DNA of 64,000 nucleotides. It comes from Arthrobacter sp. KBS0703. Lineage in GTDB: Bacteria > Actinomycetota > Actinomycetes > Actinomycetales > Micrococcaceae. Position numbers and translations under genes: made by a program. How positions within the stretch are numbered: the first letter of the stretch is position 1; every line of letters starts with the position of its first letter. The stretch is from positions 3,720,001-3,784,000 of the forward strand of contig NZ_MVDG02000001.1 of NCBI RefSeq assembly GCF_002008315.2, written 5' to 3'. The notes beneath the pieces were generated by a model that worked only from the letters and a program-made list of their open reading frames with translations, did not search any database and was not told the origin of the DNA. Positions 1-10,235 of the stretch are shown piece by piece.

Positions 1-452
1 CCGGACACGCCGGCCTGCCCGGCGATGCAGACCAGGGAGCGGACGAAGCGCCGCCGTGACGCCGGAAGGAGGGCGGCCACAGCGGCGGCCTGTCCCAGGG
101 CCACCTCGATGGCCGGATGCTGCGCGTAGCCGTTATGGCGCAGCACGCCGTCAGTGACCTCCACGCGGCCCGTCCAGCCCTTGGCACCGATCACCATCAC
201 GCCGCCAGGGCCCACCAGCACGTGATCCAGGCGGGCAAGGGGCCGCCCGGGCCAGTGGACGTCGTGCAGCAGGAGCCAGCCCCACGGAACCAGCTCTCCA
301 AGTTTGGCGGCCATCAGCTGATCAGAGCCCGGAACCACGCCCGCTCCACCTGACCCCGCGTCATGGTCCGCCCGGTCAAGGTCGCGCTTCAGCCGCGCAA
401 TCCGCTCTGAGGCCAGCCGGGTACGCTCGAATGCGCCATCTGCAGCCCCCAT
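1..452 (-). CDS. NERD-domain protein (3' end outside window)
   Basis: Reading from an ATG at 452 on the minus strand gives an uninterrupted frame of 150 codons that runs off the window edge, so only the N-terminal part is present. A run of G residues just upstream (AGGGGGGAAA before ATG) is a good ribosome binding site. Residues about 76-95 read DHVLVGPGGVMVIGAKGWTG, which fits the core of the nuclease-related domain (NERD), where a hydrophobic strand, a glycine turn and a conserved lysine occur. NERD proteins are predicted DNA-processing or restriction-like nucleases, but their activity is mostly unproven. The gene is divergent from phosphoglucomutase. The family call is fairly secure; the function is inferred. 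Confidence 0.75.
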   Translation of the reverse strand, partial: MGAADGAFERTRLASERIARLKRDLDRADHDAGSGGAGVVPGSDQLMAAKLGELVPWGWLLLHDVHWPGRPLARLDHVLVGPGGVMVIGAKGWTGRVEVTDGVLRHNGYAQHPAIEVALGQAAAVAALLPASRRRFVRSLVCIAGQAGVS

Positions 453-773
453 TTTCCCCCCTGAGTTCCTCGCCCTTCAGACGGCAGCGCACTTCCGGTC
501 AACCGCTCCCCCGAACGCAAGGTTCCGCGCCGCTGCCCGCGCGAGGCGCCGCCGGTACTTTCCACCCGGGCCGGACGCCCGCCGTCGTCATTGTTGTTTT
601 GAACGTAGCAGTCCCCTAATCGGCCGGTATATAGGTACTTTTGGCCCCTGTACTCAGTTCCTGAAACCAAATCCGTCCAAGTAGTCGGCCCTATTTGCAG
701 ACATCCGGCGTCACAGGGGCCGGATTTCGGACATGCCGTGCTGCGCCCCGCCGTCGTCTGGCATGCTGGTGCC
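453..773. other. intergenic region between divergent NERD gene and pgm
   Basis: This gap of about 320 bases separates two divergent genes and must hold both promoters. It is less GC-rich from about 590 to 690 than its surroundings. I see no convincing gene, hairpin or clear -35/-10 pair; open frames across it have no recognisable product. Confidence 0.5.
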
Positions 774-2412
<1,639 letters not shown>

Positions 2413-2423
<11 letters not shown>

Positions 2424-2895
2424 GCTCCCACAGCTCGAGGATGCGCCGGATGGTGTGGTTGCCATCCGGCGCCATGTCCACGAGCGCTATTTGGCCAAGC
2501 ACGACGGCGTCGCCCTGGTTCAGGCGTTTGTCGCCGTGGTGGGACACGTGGGGGCGGAAGTTCCGCCGCGTATGGTGCGGGCTGGCGACGCGTCCGGAGA
2601 CCTGCTCCACGGCCTGCACGAGCGAATCGTGCAGCGCCTGGAGTGCCGGGTCAGCCTCGACGAGACTGACCGGAACGGACCCCTGGCGCCCGAAACGGTC
2701 ATCTCCGCCCACGGCCAGGACCGTGCCCAGCGCCTGCTTGGCCGGCATTTCGGCGAGGCCCGCGAACCGGGCGGTGTCGCCGTCGTTCCCAACGTCGAAC
2801 CGCACCAGGGTGATGTGCAACGGCCAGTCGGTCCGCCGGAATTCCTGACCTTCCGCCACGGGTTCGGCGAACGCGACCATGATGAGGTTCCGCAT
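2413..2895 (-). CDS. 2H phosphoesterase, 2'-5' RNA ligase-like
   Basis: A 160-residue protein with the two H-x-(T/S)-x motifs that define the 2H phosphoesterase (LigT/CPDase) fold: HITL at residue 27 and HVSH at residue 116. Members open 2',3'-cyclic phosphates or join RNA 2'-5' ends in vitro; the biological substrate of actinobacterial members is unknown. The start at 2895 puts the first motif at the usual distance from the N-terminus, with GGGG just upstream. Longer in-frame starts upstream would read into the intergenic hairpin and are unlikely. The gene is convergent with pgm, overlapping its end. Confidence 0.82.
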
Positions 2896-3002
2896 ACCCC
2901 AAGTTTGGCACCGGGCACCTCTCCAGCCGGACCTGAACAGGACTAACATTGGAACTGGCGCGGATGCTTGCCGTGCAGTCCTGCTGCAGAAAGGCTGCCC
3001 CG

Positions 3003-3040
3003 AATGCCTCCGGAATGTCCCCCATATTGCCGGAGGCATT
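3003..3040 (-). terminator. stem-loop downstream of the RutE-like gene
   Basis: Inverted arms AATGCCTCCGG (3003-3013) and CCGGAGGCATT (3030-3040) are perfectly complementary over 11 bp, with a 16-base loop. The hairpin lies past the stop of the minus-strand reductase at 3096 and before the next minus-strand start at 2895, so it could end reductase transcription. No strong T-run follows, which is common in actinobacteria. Confidence 0.5.
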
Positions 3041-3095
3041 TCGCGCCGGGACCGTTTTGGCTGCCCGACCCTTTTGGGAGCCGCACAATTCAGGA

Positions 3096-3701
3096 CTAGA
3101 CGGTGCGGACGACGTCCTCGTAGGCGAATTTCGGCTTCGCCTCGCCCCAGGCTCCGGCTGCGGCCTGGCCGATGTTGACCACGAGGAAGCTCTTCTGGTC
3201 GCCCGCCGGGAAGAACTCGGCGTCGATGGCGGCAAAATCCGCGCCCGTCATGGGACCCGCGGAGAAGCCGAGCGAACGCACAGCCAGGATGAAGTACCCC
3301 GCCTGAAGGTGCGCGTTGTTGTTGCCCGTGGACGTCGCAAGGTCCGGCGAGGCGTCGTACATGGCCTTCGGGGCGTTGTAGCCGGGCAGGAAGTTGTCCC
3401 ACTGGTCCTGCCAGGAGGTGTCGTAGCTGAGGACCGCGACGAGGGGCGCGGAAGCCGTCTTGGCGCGGTTTCCGGAGGACAGCCCGTCCACGAGCTTGGC
3501 GCGGGCCTCCGCCGAGCGCACGTAGGTGACGCGCAGCGGCTGGGAGTTGAAGGCGGTGGGGCCGAATTTGGTCAGTTCATAGATGGCGCGGGCCTGCTGC
3601 TCCGTGACCTCGCCGGTGAAGGCGTTGGCGGTGCGGGCTTCGGCGAAGATCGCGTCCACGGCGGCGGAATCGATAACGGCTTCTTCATGGGCGATTGTCA
3701 T
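3096..3701 (-). CDS. rutE: RutE-type nitroreductase / malonic semialdehyde reductase
   Basis: A 201-residue FMN-dependent nitroreductase-fold protein of the size of E. coli RutE (196 residues). Shared features include the helix EIYALMKWGPT-like segment (here IYELTKFGPTAFNSQPLR, residues about 40-58), the LSSGN segment followed by K, A and P, the GPM(T/S)G-D motif in the C-terminal half, and a final (S/A)(F/Y)E-x-V end. RutE reduces malonic semialdehyde to 3-hydroxypropionate in the Rut uracil-degradation pathway. Other nitroreductases of this subfamily act on different enals, so the substrate is inferred. It stands divergent from a uracil/xanthine permease, which supports a pyrimidine link. 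No other rut genes are visible in the window. Confidence 0.75.
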   Translation of the reverse strand: MTIAHEEAVIDSAAVDAIFAEARTANAFTGEVTEQQARAIYELTKFGPTAFNSQPLRVTYVRSAEARAKLVDGLSSGNRAKTASAPLVAVLSYDTSWQDQWDNFLPGYNAPKAMYDASPDLATSTGNNNAHLQAGYFILAVRSLGFSAGPMTGADFAAIDAEFFPAGDQKSFLVVNIGQAAAGAWGEAKPKFAYEDVVRTV

Positions 3702-3973
3702 TCGGTGTCCCTTTCACTTGGCCGCCGTCCCTGCCGGGACGCGCGGGCACTCCATGGTTTCAACTTCCTGCGCGGGTGTCCTCTTCCCGTGACGGGCGGT
3801 TACGGGGCGTGACCTTTCGCACGCTCGCTTCCGCGCCGGCCCTCCCGCCGCGGTCCCTTTCCCACCAGCCCACTCGCGCTGCCCCTCTCGCACGGGGCCG
3901 CAGCGCGGTATTGTTGCACCCGAAAGATCCCAGCCCCCGACAGTGCGGGCTACCCCTCTGAAAGGCCCCGGCA

Positions 3974-5335
3974 ATGAGCATGCTCGGAACCAAATGGAAG
4001 CTGCACGGCAATGGCAAGGCCGTCCGCCCGGGTGAAGTGGTGGCCCCGGGTGAACGGCTCACCTGGCCCCTGACCATCGGCGTGGGCATGCAGCACGTGG
4101 TGGCCATGTTCGGCGCCACGTTCCTGGTGCCCATCATCACCGGCATGCCGCCGGCCACCACGCTCTTCTTCTCGGGCATCGGCACCATCCTGTTCCTGGT
4201 GATCACGCAGGGGCGCGTGCCCAGCTACCTCGGATCGAGCTTCGCGTTCATCGCGCCCATCCTGGCGTCCCAGCAGCAGTACGGCGTGGCCGGCGCGCTG
4301 GGCGGTGTGGTGCTGGCCGGCGTCGGGCTTGCCGCGATCGGTGCGATCGTCCAGAAATTCGGCGCGGGCTGGATCAACCGGCTGATGCCGCCAATCGTCA
4401 CCGGCGCCATCGTGGCCCTGATCGGCCTCAACCTGGCGCCCGCCGCCAAGAACAACTTCGACGCCGCGCCCGTGACAGCGCTCATCACACTGGTGACCAT
4501 CATCCTGGTCAGCGTGCTCTTCCGCGGGATCGTGGGGCGCCTGAGCATCCTGGTCGGCGTGGTGGTGGGCTACCTCGCGGCCATGATCCGCGGTGAAGTG
4601 AACTACGCCAAGATGGACGCGGCCGCCTGGGTGGGCCTGCCCCACTTCCAGACTCCGGAATTCCACCTCGGCGTGGTGGGCCTCTTCGTGCCGGTAGTGC
4701 TGGTGCTCGTGGCCGAGAACATCGGGCACGTGAAGTCCGTGTCCGCCATGACCGGACAGAACCTGGACGGTGTCTCCGGCCGCGCCCTGATGGCCGACGG
4801 TGCGGCTACCGTGCTGGCCGGTTTCGGCGGCGGTTCCGGCACCACCACGTACGCGGAAAACATCGGCGTCATGGCAGCCACCAAGGTCTACTCCACCGCC
4901 GCGTACTGGGTGGCCGGCATCTTCGCCATCCTGTTGAGCTTTTCCCCGAAGTTCGGCGAACTGATCGCCACCGTGCCCCCGGGCGTGCTGGGCGGCGCCG
5001 CCACCATGCTGTACGGCATGATCGGCATCCTGGGCGTGAAGATCTGGGTCCAGAACAGGGTCAACTTCTCCAACCCCGTTAACCTGACCACCGCCGCCGT
5101 CGCCCTGATCATCGGCATCGCGGACTACACGTGGACCATCGGCGACCTGAAGTTCACCGGCATCGCGCTCGGATCCGCCGCCGCCCTGGTGATTTACCAC
5201 GGCATGAAGGCGATCGCGAAGGCCCGCGGAACGGCGGCCGAACCGGAAACCGAGGGTCCGGCGCAGCACAACCTGCCCCCGGCGGCCAAGGCGGCCATCA
5301 ACGCGGCCGCCAAACGGTCTTCGAAGAAGCGCTAG
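3974..5335 (+). CDS. NCS2 nucleobase:cation symporter (uracil/xanthine permease, UraA/RutG type)
   Basis: A 453-residue polytopic membrane protein of NCS2 family length with about 14 membrane segments. An opening GERLTWPLTIGVGMQHVVAM motif is typical of UraA/RutG, where the substrate site begins. Acidic residues of VLVAENIGHVKS (middle) and TTTYAENIG (later) match the two substrate-contacting glutamates of UraA. It imports uracil or a purine base with protons. The start at 3974 has AAAGG upstream; a second ATG two codons later is possible. The C-terminal tail is rich in alanine and lysine and is probably cytosolic. It is divergent from the RutE-like reductase, suggesting coordinate pyrimidine use. 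Confidence 0.88.
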   Translation: MSMLGTKWKLHGNGKAVRPGEVVAPGERLTWPLTIGVGMQHVVAMFGATFLVPIITGMPPATTLFFSGIGTILFLVITQGRVPSYLGSSFAFIAPILASQQQYGVAGALGGVVLAGVGLAAIGAIVQKFGAGWINRLMPPIVTGAIVALIGLNLAPAAKNNFDAAPVTALITLVTIILVSVLFRGIVGRLSILVGVVVGYLAAMIRGEVNYAKMDAAAWVGLPHFQTPEFHLGVVGLFVPVVLVLVAENIGHVKSVSAMTGQNLDGVSGRALMADGAATVLAGFGGGSGTTTYAENIGVMAATKVYSTAAYWVAGIFAILLSFSPKFGELIATVPPGVLGGAATMLYGMIGILGVKIWVQNRVNFSNPVNLTTAAVALIIGIADYTWTIGDLKFTGIALGSAAALVIYHGMKAIAKARGTAAEPETEGPAQHNLPPAAKAAINAAAKRSSKKR

Positions 5336-5360
5336 GCCTGCGGTTTCAGGCTTCCCCGCG

Positions 5361-5458
5361 CGCATTTCTGCACCGTTTTCAGCGCAGCAAAGCCCTTGGC
5401 GCCCCGGAAATCCGGGACGCCAAGGGCTTTTCGGGCTCCAAAGTGGTGCAGAAATGCG
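5361..5458. repeat. nested inverted repeat / bidirectional terminator
   Basis: Two nested stems share one centre. The inner arms at 5389-5408 and 5411-5430 (around AAGCCCTTGGCG) are complementary in 19 of 20 positions with a 2-base loop, followed by TTTT on the plus strand. The outer arms CGCATTTCTGCACC (5361-5374) and GGTGCAGAAATGCG (5445-5458) are perfect. The element lies between convergent genes, so the inner stem is a convincing terminator for the permease and perhaps for the minus-strand genes. The outer palindrome is unusual for a simple terminator and looks like a REP/REPIN-type element. Confidence 0.75.
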
Positions 5459-5479
5459 GCGGACTAAGCGGGCCGAAGG

Positions 5480-6022
5480 CTACCCGGCGTCGAAGGTCTC
5501 GTCGTCGTCATTAGGTGACTTTTCCTTCGGCAGATCGTTCCCGCTGCCGTCCGGCACGCCCGCGGCCTCCTGGCCCGGTTCCGAGGAGAACCGCCCGGAC
5601 CGCGGCTCGTCCGCATTGCCCTCATCGATTTCGGCGTCCGCGGACGGCACGGCGACGTCGTCCTGCTCTGCCCCGGGGGGAGCACCGGGATCGCGGGGAA
5701 TGGGAGACCCCCCTGAGCCTTGGCCGAATCCTGCTCCGCTGCTGTCACCTTCCGCATGGAGCTGTTCGTCGGTCCCTCCAAAGCGGCCCGCCCCGGGCTC
5801 GCCGGCGCTGTCTTGGTCCTCCTCGGCGAAGTGGCTGAGGTTGGGGGTTCCGGTCTCGAAGGTCTGGCCGTCCGGGCTTTCCTGGTTCAGGCCCGCGGCA
5901 TCGAAATCCTCTTCCTCACGGGGCTGGGCGAACTGCTTGGCATCCCCGGTTTCCTGCTCCACAGTGGGCGTGCCGTAACCTCCCGCCACCTCGGGGGCTT
6001 CGTGCTGGTTGTCCTGGCTCAT
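5480..6022 (-). CDS. acidic, disordered hydrophilic protein
   Basis: A 180-residue protein made almost wholly of acidic and small residues (E, D, G, S, P, Q), with no predicted membrane segment and no recognised domain. Segments such as EEEDFDAAGLNQESPDG and the end SPNDDDETFDAG are typical of disordered actinobacterial proteins found beside general stress genes. A strong ribosome binding site (AGGAGG, 7 bases before ATG) supports translation from 6022. It follows the SDR gene on the same strand by about 60 bases and is probably co-transcribed with it. Its function is unknown; a role as a hydrophilin-like stress protein is only a guess. Confidence 0.7.
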   Translation of the reverse strand: MSQDNQHEAPEVAGGYGTPTVEQETGDAKQFAQPREEEDFDAAGLNQESPDGQTFETGTPNLSHFAEEDQDSAGEPGAGRFGGTDEQLHAEGDSSGAGFGQGSGGSPIPRDPGAPPGAEQDDVAVPSADAEIDEGNADEPRSGRFSSEPGQEAAGVPDGSGNDLPKEKSPNDDDETFDAG

Positions 6023-6084
6023 GTTTTTCCTCCTGGTTGGCTGGAAATGGTTGGCTGGAAATTCTGGAAGTGCGGGCGCCGCAG

Positions 6085-6984
6085 TCAGAGCCCCTTGCCG
6101 CCGGTGACGGGAACCACTGCCCCGGACATGTACGAACCCGCGTCGGACGCCAGCAGGACGTAGGCGGGCGCCAGCTCGGCGGGCTGGCCTGCCCGCTGCA
6201 GGGGCGTGTCCTGGCCGAACGTGGGGAGCTTGTCCGGCCATTCGGTGGCCGGGATGAGCGGGGTCCAGATGGGGCCGGGCGCCACGGCGTTGACACGGAT
6301 TCCCTTGGGCCCCAGCTCCTGGGCGAGGGCCTTGGTGAAGGCCACCTGTGCCGCCTTGGTCATGGCGTAGTCGATGAGCCCCGGGGACGGGTTGAACGCC
6401 TGGATGGAAGCCGTGGTGATGATGGACGCCCCGGCCTTGAGGTGCGGCACGGCCGCGCGGGCGGTCCACAGCAGCGAGTACACGTTGGTCTTGAAAACGC
6501 GGTCAAACTCTTCGGTGGGGAGCGATTCGAAGCTGTCGCGGTTCTTCTGGTAGGCGGCATTCAGCACCACCACATCGAGCCGGCCGAACTCCGCCACGGC
6601 GTCGTCCACGATCCCTGTGCTGAACTCCTCGGTCCTGCCGTCCCCTGCGAGGAGCAGCGCACGCCTGCCCGTCTTGCGGATCCATTCGGCGGTGTCCTGG
6701 GCGTCGTCCTCTTCCTCGGGGAGGTACGAGATGGCGACGTCGGCCCCTTCCCTGGCGAAGGCGATGGCGACAGCCTTGCCGATGCCGGAGTCGCCGCCCG
6801 TGATCAGCGCAGCCTTGCCCTGCAGGGCGCCGCTGCCTTCGTAGCTCAACTCGCCATGGTCCGGCTGGGGATCCATCGGGGCCGTCAGGCCAGGCTGTTT
6901 CTGTTCCTGCTTCGGAAAGGGTCCTGCATGGTACGTCCCGCGGGGATCGGCGGGCTGGTCAGGCTGCTTCGCTGAATCACTCAT
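6085..6984 (-). CDS. SDR family oxidoreductase (general-stress type)
   Basis: A 299-residue short-chain dehydrogenase with a long hydrophilic leader of about 55 residues, as in Bacillus YhdF/YhxC/GsiD-type stress SDRs. The nucleotide-binding motif TGGDSGIG is near residue 62, the catalytic serine lies in TTASIQAF, and the YAMTK catalytic tyrosine-lysine pair is near residue 210. It ends with the family's SGAVVPVTGGKGL. The start at 6984 has AGGTGGA upstream at good spacing; an in-frame ATG five codons earlier lacks this. It is probably NAD(P)-dependent with an unknown carbonyl or alcohol substrate. The acidic protein follows in the same transcript. Confidence 0.88.
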   Translation of the reverse strand: MSDSAKQPDQPADPRGTYHAGPFPKQEQKQPGLTAPMDPQPDHGELSYEGSGALQGKAALITGGDSGIGKAVAIAFAREGADVAISYLPEEEDDAQDTAEWIRKTGRRALLLAGDGRTEEFSTGIVDDAVAEFGRLDVVVLNAAYQKNRDSFESLPTEEFDRVFKTNVYSLLWTARAAVPHLKAGASIITTASIQAFNPSPGLIDYAMTKAAQVAFTKALAQELGPKGIRVNAVAPGPIWTPLIPATEWPDKLPTFGQDTPLQRAGQPAELAPAYVLLASDAGSYMSGAVVPVTGGKGL

Positions 6985-7251
6985 AGTCCACCTACTCACA
7001 GTGTCGGGCTAATAACGGTGCATCGTTCAGGGCCGGCATTCGGGGCGTCAGGTCCAAGGTCCGCCCCCAACGTCCATCCCCGCTCCGGTACGGCCGGACG
7101 GTCCGGCTCTTCGAACCTAACGCAGTTTCAAGGACCAAGTCCATCATCTGGCAGAAAATAGACAGCAAACTTAGCAGTTGTTGAATTCGACTAGGGTTGA
7201 GCCTAGGTTTGGAGCAAAAGCGCCAGCAGCGACGCCGAGGGAGGAGGATGC

Positions 7252-7740
7252 ATGACCGATCCCGACAGCCCGGCTCGCAGCGGCAGGAATGAGACCCGTG
7301 AGGAACAGCTCGACCGGAACTGGATGGAACTGCTCCAGGAGTTGCGGGTGCTGCAGACGGGCGTGCAGATCCTTGCCGGCTTCCTGCTGACGCTGCCGTT
7401 CCAGCAGCGGTTCCAAACGCTCGACGGCTTTCAGACCAACCTTTACCTCGTGAATGTGGCGCTTGCCGCATTGACCACCGCCTTCATCCTGCTGCCGGTC
7501 AGCGTGCACCGGCGGCTTTTCCGGCAACGGCTCAAGGAAACGCTCGTGACCAGCGCGGACAACATCACCAAGATCGCCCTAGGCGGTGTAGCGACCCTCA
7601 GCGTAGGGTCAGCCGCTCTCGTTTTCGATGTCACGGCCGGCCGCAGCGTCGGCCTCATCGCGGGAGCCGCGCTCCTCGCGGTGCTCGCCATCCTCTTGGT
7701 CTATGTGCCGCTCCACCTGCAACGGCAGGCGCGGAAATAG
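7252..7740 (+). CDS. DUF6328-type small membrane protein
   Basis: A 162-residue protein with a charged N-terminus (ETREEQLDRNWMELLQELR) followed by four hydrophobic segments in two pairs. The ELRVLQTGVQILAGFLLTLPFQQRF segment spanning residues about 30-53 is characteristic of the DUF6328 family, common in actinobacteria. A GGGAGGAGGATG tract directly precedes the ATG. No enzymatic motif is present and the function is unknown. It is followed by another small membrane protein on the same strand. Confidence 0.75.
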   Translation: MTDPDSPARSGRNETREEQLDRNWMELLQELRVLQTGVQILAGFLLTLPFQQRFQTLDGFQTNLYLVNVALAALTTAFILLPVSVHRRLFRQRLKETLVTSADNITKIALGGVATLSVGSAALVFDVTAGRSVGLIAGAALLAVLAILLVYVPLHLQRQARK

Positions 7741-7825
7741 GTTGCCGGGCCAGGCGGGGACATTCAGTGCGGGACGGGTGCATCCGGTCAGCCGGGGCTT
7801 CAACTCAACTAAACACGGAGGATTA

Positions 7826-8488
7826 ATGAGCAAGTGGGTCAAAGAGCACGGTTTGCTGCTGGCAAATGTGGCGCTGTTCCTGATCTTTTTCGGCGGCATG
7901 ATCCTTAGCGGCGCCAGCAGCTACAGCGACGACCAACTGACCCACGGCGAGCCCGCCGTCACCGTCGCGCAGTATCTGGGGACCGGCGCTTTTGTGGAAG
8001 CCACTTTCGAAAACTGGGAATCCGAGTTCCTGCAGATGGGCATGTACGTCATCCTCACCGTCTTCCTCTTCCAAAAGGGGTCCTCGGAATCCAAGCCCAT
8101 GGGCAAGGACGCGCCGCAGGACCAGGATCCGCGCGACGCGACCATCAAGCCTTCCACGCCGTGGCCCGTCAAGCGCGGCGGCGTGGTGCTCAAGCTCTAT
8201 GAACACTCTCTCTCGATCATGTTCCTGCTGCTGTTCCTCGCCTCGTTCGCACTGCACGCGATCGGCGGCAGCGAGGAATACAACAGCGAACAGGAAACGC
8301 ACGGCCAACCGACGGTGAGCGTCCTGGGCTACCTCGCCACCAGCCGCTTCTGGTTCGAGTCCTTCCAGAACTGGCAGAGCGAATTCCTCGCCGTCGCGGT
8401 GCTGGTGGGCATGTCGGTCTACCTGCGCGAGAAGGGCTCGCCCGAGTCCAAACCGGTGGCCGAACCGCATTACGAGACCGGAGCCTGA
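7826..8488 (+). CDS. DUF6766-type membrane protein with internal duplication
   Basis: A 220-residue membrane protein with four hydrophobic segments. The two halves repeat each other: residues about 31-90 contain THGEPAVTVAQYL, ENWESEFLQMGMYV and QKGSSESKP, and residues about 150-212 contain THGQPTVSVLGYL, QNWQSEFLAVAVLV and EKGSPESKP. Each half is one pair of membrane segments joined by an outer loop with a conserved W-(E/Q)-S-E-F motif. It fits the DUF6766 family. GGAGGATTA before the ATG at 7826 is a clear ribosome binding site. The function is unknown. Confidence 0.78.
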   Translation: MSKWVKEHGLLLANVALFLIFFGGMILSGASSYSDDQLTHGEPAVTVAQYLGTGAFVEATFENWESEFLQMGMYVILTVFLFQKGSSESKPMGKDAPQDQDPRDATIKPSTPWPVKRGGVVLKLYEHSLSIMFLLLFLASFALHAIGGSEEYNSEQETHGQPTVSVLGYLATSRFWFESFQNWQSEFLAVAVLVGMSVYLREKGSPESKPVAEPHYETGA

Positions 8489-8559
8489 GCCGCCCGCCGT
8501 CGGAGACAGCGCAGTTCGAGACGGGTGGCTGGTCGGAGGCTGTGGCTGGTCGGAGGCGG

Positions 8560-9684
8560 TCAGGCCCCTTCGAGAACCTGCCGCGTGGCCCAGGCGAGGT
8601 ATTTGCCGGCATTGGCGATGGCGTCTTCCGGGCTGTCGGCAACGTCCAGCAGCTGCGCCGCGGCCACCACGCCGTGCTGGGCCAGGTCCTCCGGTGTAAC
8701 CAGAATCCTGCCGGCCACGACGATCACCGGGATCCCCCGTTCCCGGGCCGCGTCCGCAAGCGCGATGGGCGCCTTGCCCGTCAGCGACTGCGAGTCCATC
8801 GAGCCCTCGCCGGTGATCACCAGGTCGGCGTCCTTGAGCTGTTCGTCCAGTCCCGTCAGCCCCGCCACGAGCGCGAAGCCACCTTCCAGCGTGGCATGCG
8901 TGAAGGCAAGGAACGACGCCGGGAAGCCGCCGGCCGCGCCCGCGCCCGGTACGTTGACGTCCCGGCCCGTGGCCTCCCGAAGGAGGGACGCCCAGTTGCG
9001 CAGGCCGTCGTCGAGGTTTTCCATGGCGGCGGCGTCGGCGCCCTTCTGCGGGCCGAACACATACGCGGCGCCGGTATTGCCGTACAGCGGGTTCTGGACA
9101 TCCACGGCGATCCTGAACGTCACGGCGGACAGGCGCGGGTCCAGCCCCGAGACATCGATCGACACCACATCGGCCAGGGATCCGCCGCCCAGCGGCACCA
9201 CGTTTCCCCGTACGTCGAGTGGCTTGAGGCCCAGGGCGCGCAAGGCGCCGCTGCCGCCGTCGGTCATGGCGGAACCGCCGACGCCCAGGACGATCTCCGT
9301 GGCACCGGCATCCAGAGCGGCCGCAATCAGCTGGCCACAGCCGTAGCTGTGCGCCCGGAGGGAGTTCTCGGGCGTCGGCTCCATCTGGGCGAGGCCCGAA
9401 GCCTGCGCTGTCTCGATCACTGCAGTGCCTCCGCCGGCGCCGTCTTTCCGCAGCGCCCAGGCCGCGCCGACCGGGGCCAGGATGGGGCCCACCACCGTGT
9501 TGATCCGCTCTTCGTAGCCGGCAGCGACCGCCGCCTCAAGTGTTCCTTCGCCGCCGTCGGCCACCGGGAACTGGGTGGCGATGGCGTCGGGATACACGCG
9601 GAGGGCACCCTCGGCGATGGCGGCGGCGGCTTCGACGGCGGTGAGGGACCCCTTGAACTTGTCCGGGGCGATCAGGATACGCAT
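8560..9684 (-). CDS. glxK: glycerate 2-kinase (GlxK/GarK family)
   Basis: A 374-residue enzyme of the GlxK/GarK class that phosphorylates D-glycerate with ATP, feeding glyoxylate or sugar-acid breakdown into glycolysis. Family marks are the opening LIAPDKFKGSLTA, the PVADGGEGT motif near residue 41, the glycine-rich GVGGSAMTDGGSGAL near 145, and TGEGSMDSQSLTGKAP near 290. Length and ends match the family. It stands alone on the minus strand, so its pathway partner cannot be read from its neighbours; sugar-acid catabolism elsewhere in the window is compatible. Confidence 0.92.
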   Translation of the reverse strand: MRILIAPDKFKGSLTAVEAAAAIAEGALRVYPDAIATQFPVADGGEGTLEAAVAAGYEERINTVVGPILAPVGAAWALRKDGAGGGTAVIETAQASGLAQMEPTPENSLRAHSYGCGQLIAAALDAGATEIVLGVGGSAMTDGGSGALRALGLKPLDVRGNVVPLGGGSLADVVSIDVSGLDPRLSAVTFRIAVDVQNPLYGNTGAAYVFGPQKGADAAAMENLDDGLRNWASLLREATGRDVNVPGAGAAGGFPASFLAFTHATLEGGFALVAGLTGLDEQLKDADLVITGEGSMDSQSLTGKAPIALADAARERGIPVIVVAGRILVTPEDLAQHGVVAAAQLLDVADSPEDAIANAGKYLAWATRQVLEGA

Positions 9685-9822
9685 GGCACCATCCTGCCAG
9701 CAATGCAGGGGAACGCGCTTACCCTTTCCGACATCCGGGCAGCGCGGGGCGTCTTGCGGCCGGCGCCCCGTTCAGGCGGCACATCCTTCGGCCAGCGCTG
9801 GCTGGCGTAAGCAGGCGCAGGG

Positions 9823-10050
9823 CTACTCCCCGTGCCCCTGGTCCCCGCTCATCTGGTCTTCGGCGGGCGGCGTCTCCCCCGGCGGGACTCCGCCGCCCGG
9901 TTCCAGGCCGGTGATGTTGCCGTTCAGCGGATCCGGATTCGGCGAGCTGGCCGAGTCCTCTTGTGTGGTCTTTGACTGTTCATCCGCACTGTCCCGCGGG
10001 GCGGGCCGGTCCGGGTTGGCGGGGTCGTTTTCGGGATGGTAGCTGCTCAT
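9823..10050 (-). CDS. DUF6480-like small hydrophilic protein
   Basis: A 75-residue proline-, glutamate- and glycine-rich protein starting MSSYHPENDP. The GLEPGGGVPPGETPPAE motif near the C-terminus is the hallmark of small actinobacterial DUF6480 proteins. Many family members add a C-terminal membrane segment, which is missing here. AGGAC lies upstream of the ATG at 10050. The function is unknown; the composition predicts disorder. Confidence 0.65.
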   Translation of the reverse strand: MSSYHPENDPANPDRPAPRDSADEQSKTTQEDSASSPNPDPLNGNITGLEPGGGVPPGETPPAEDQMSGDQGHGE

Positions 10051-10235
10051 GTTCCTGCGGTCCTCCGTGGCTAGGGTCACCTGCTGATGACGCCGGGGGT
10101 CGGTGAAGCTTGGCATTTCCGTCACCGACGACACGGGACTAATTGTAAGCATGCTGATAATTCCGGAACAGCCAGATGCCGCGCGGCGCGGAAAGGGCCG
10201 GTGACCCTGCCCCAAGCGCCGGGCTGTGAAACCGG

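Noticed and set aside
3702..3973. A purine-type riboswitch in front of the nucleobase permease
   Set aside because: The region is very GC-rich and shows no conserved purine-riboswitch core; only a weak AGCCC/GGGCT pairing is visible.
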